Assembly: GCA_022785125.1 (NCBI GenBank)
Contig: JALFRA010000029.1
Span: 1-64,000 of the forward strand
DNA length: 64,000 nt
DNA from: Clostridiales bacterium
GTDB taxonomy: Bacteria; Bacillota; Clostridia; Oscillospirales; Oscillospiraceae
Reading direction: 5' to 3'
Below are positions 63,641 through 64,000 of the stretch, piece by piece (the first letter of the stretch is position 1; each line of letters starts with the position of its first letter). The translations under genes and the position numbers were made by a program. The notes beneath the pieces are model-generated. The model had not been told where the DNA came from and did no database searches. It worked only from the letters and a program-made list of their open reading frames with translations.

Positions 63641-64000
63641 TTACTGGCGGATGCTGTTTCCCTTCTGCCGCACCTGGATATGGAAGAGGTTCTCCCCCGC
63701 CACCGCATGGTCGATCTCCAGGGCGTAATTGATCTCGATGCTGCCGCCCAGAGGGCTCAGCTCGGCTCGCATCTTCTTGGTGTTGATGCCTACCGCCAGA
63801 GCGCCGTAGGGCGTGTTATACATGGACAGGTGCCGCCGCCCCTCCTCAAAGACCATCTGGGAGTTGACCTCCCCTACCCGCAGCAGGGTGACCCGCTCGG
63901 GCTCGATCTGGAAGGTGGTAAGGGTACCCTCCAGCCCGGTGAGCTCGCTCTCCTGATAGCTGAGGGTGTAGCCGTCCTCCCCGTCGGGGGACAGTCTGCC
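63641..64000 (-). CDS. DUF1934 (YwiB-like) protein, 5' end beyond window
   Basis: At least 119 aa, partial. YTLSYQESELTGLEGTLTTF, RVTLLRVGEVNSQMVFEEGR and SPLGGSIEINYALEID are the DUF1934 beta-barrel signature (about 140 aa in full, so only some 20 residues are missing). Function unknown; it usually precedes argS, as here. Stop at 63641. Confidence 0.85.
   Translation of the reverse strand, partial: GRLSPDGEDGYTLSYQESELTGLEGTLTTFQIEPERVTLLRVGEVNSQMVFEEGRRHLSMYNTPYGALAVGINTKKMRAELSPLGGSIEINYALEIDHAVAGENLFHIQVRQKGNSIRQ

Overview
The window reads as a GC-rich (roughly 60%) chromosomal segment from a gut-type Clostridia, most likely Oscillospiraceae (Flavonifractor / Lawsonibacter / Pseudoflavonifractor-like). 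This is an inference from gene content: RbsABC-type xylose locus with a ROK regulator, CIRCE-controlled groESL, a rimP-nusA-ylxR-ylxQ-infB-rbfA-nrnA-truB-ribF operon, RNase J, NrdR-controlled anaerobic nrdD, and SLH and DUF1576 proteins. There are no rRNA or tRNA genes, no CRISPR array, no complete insertion sequence and no phage genes.

Layout. 0-10.2 kb: a minus-strand pentose operon (TIM-barrel isomerase, Gfo/Idh/MocA dehydrogenase, sugar-binding lipoprotein, ATPase, permease, xylA, xylB) below a ROK regulator; both promoters share a TTTTATAAAA operator core. 10.4-12.8 kb: decayed BlaI/BlaR1-type genes and an orphan propeller-like protein. 13-15.3 kb: groES-groEL with CIRCE. 15.4-19 kb: small membrane protein, lipid-kinase-like protein, WG/SLH protein, rRNA methyltransferase. 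19.1-21.7 kb (plus strand): NfeD + SPFH pair, then an XRE regulator with a DUF3169 membrane protein. 21.7-32.3 kb (minus): DUF1576 protein and the translation/transcription operon. 32.5-36.8 kb (plus): MoxR ATPase, DUF58 and transglutaminase proteins. 37-40.2 kb: decayed zinc-ribbon gene, Rrf2 regulator, and a DAHP synthase-prephenate dehydrogenase operon behind a tyrosine-rich leader peptide and terminator. 40.2-45.8 kb: LCP and NlpC/P60 wall proteins, WYL regulator, Spx/ArsC-like protein, DUF1653 protein, RNase J. 45.9-52.1 kb (minus): eno, gpmI, tpiA, pgk, trmL. 52.3-54.9 kb: proB-proA. 54.9-64 kb (minus): RlmI-like methyltransferase, nrdD, homocysteine methyltransferase, GT2 glycosyltransferase, argS and a partial DUF1934 gene.

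The most unusual signal is a family of short hairpin-rich elements (88-210 bp, at least two types) sitting exactly at the starts or stops of housekeeping genes: truB, infB (three stacked units), nusA, tyrA, gpmI, tpiA and pgk. At each site a 20-136 bp fragment of the gene end lies on the outer side of the element, while the gene itself is complete on the other side. Element polarity is constant relative to the fragment. Apart from one identical 46-bp pair at infB and the nusA acidic tail, fragment and gene differ almost only at synonymous positions. I do not recognise a described element that behaves this way.
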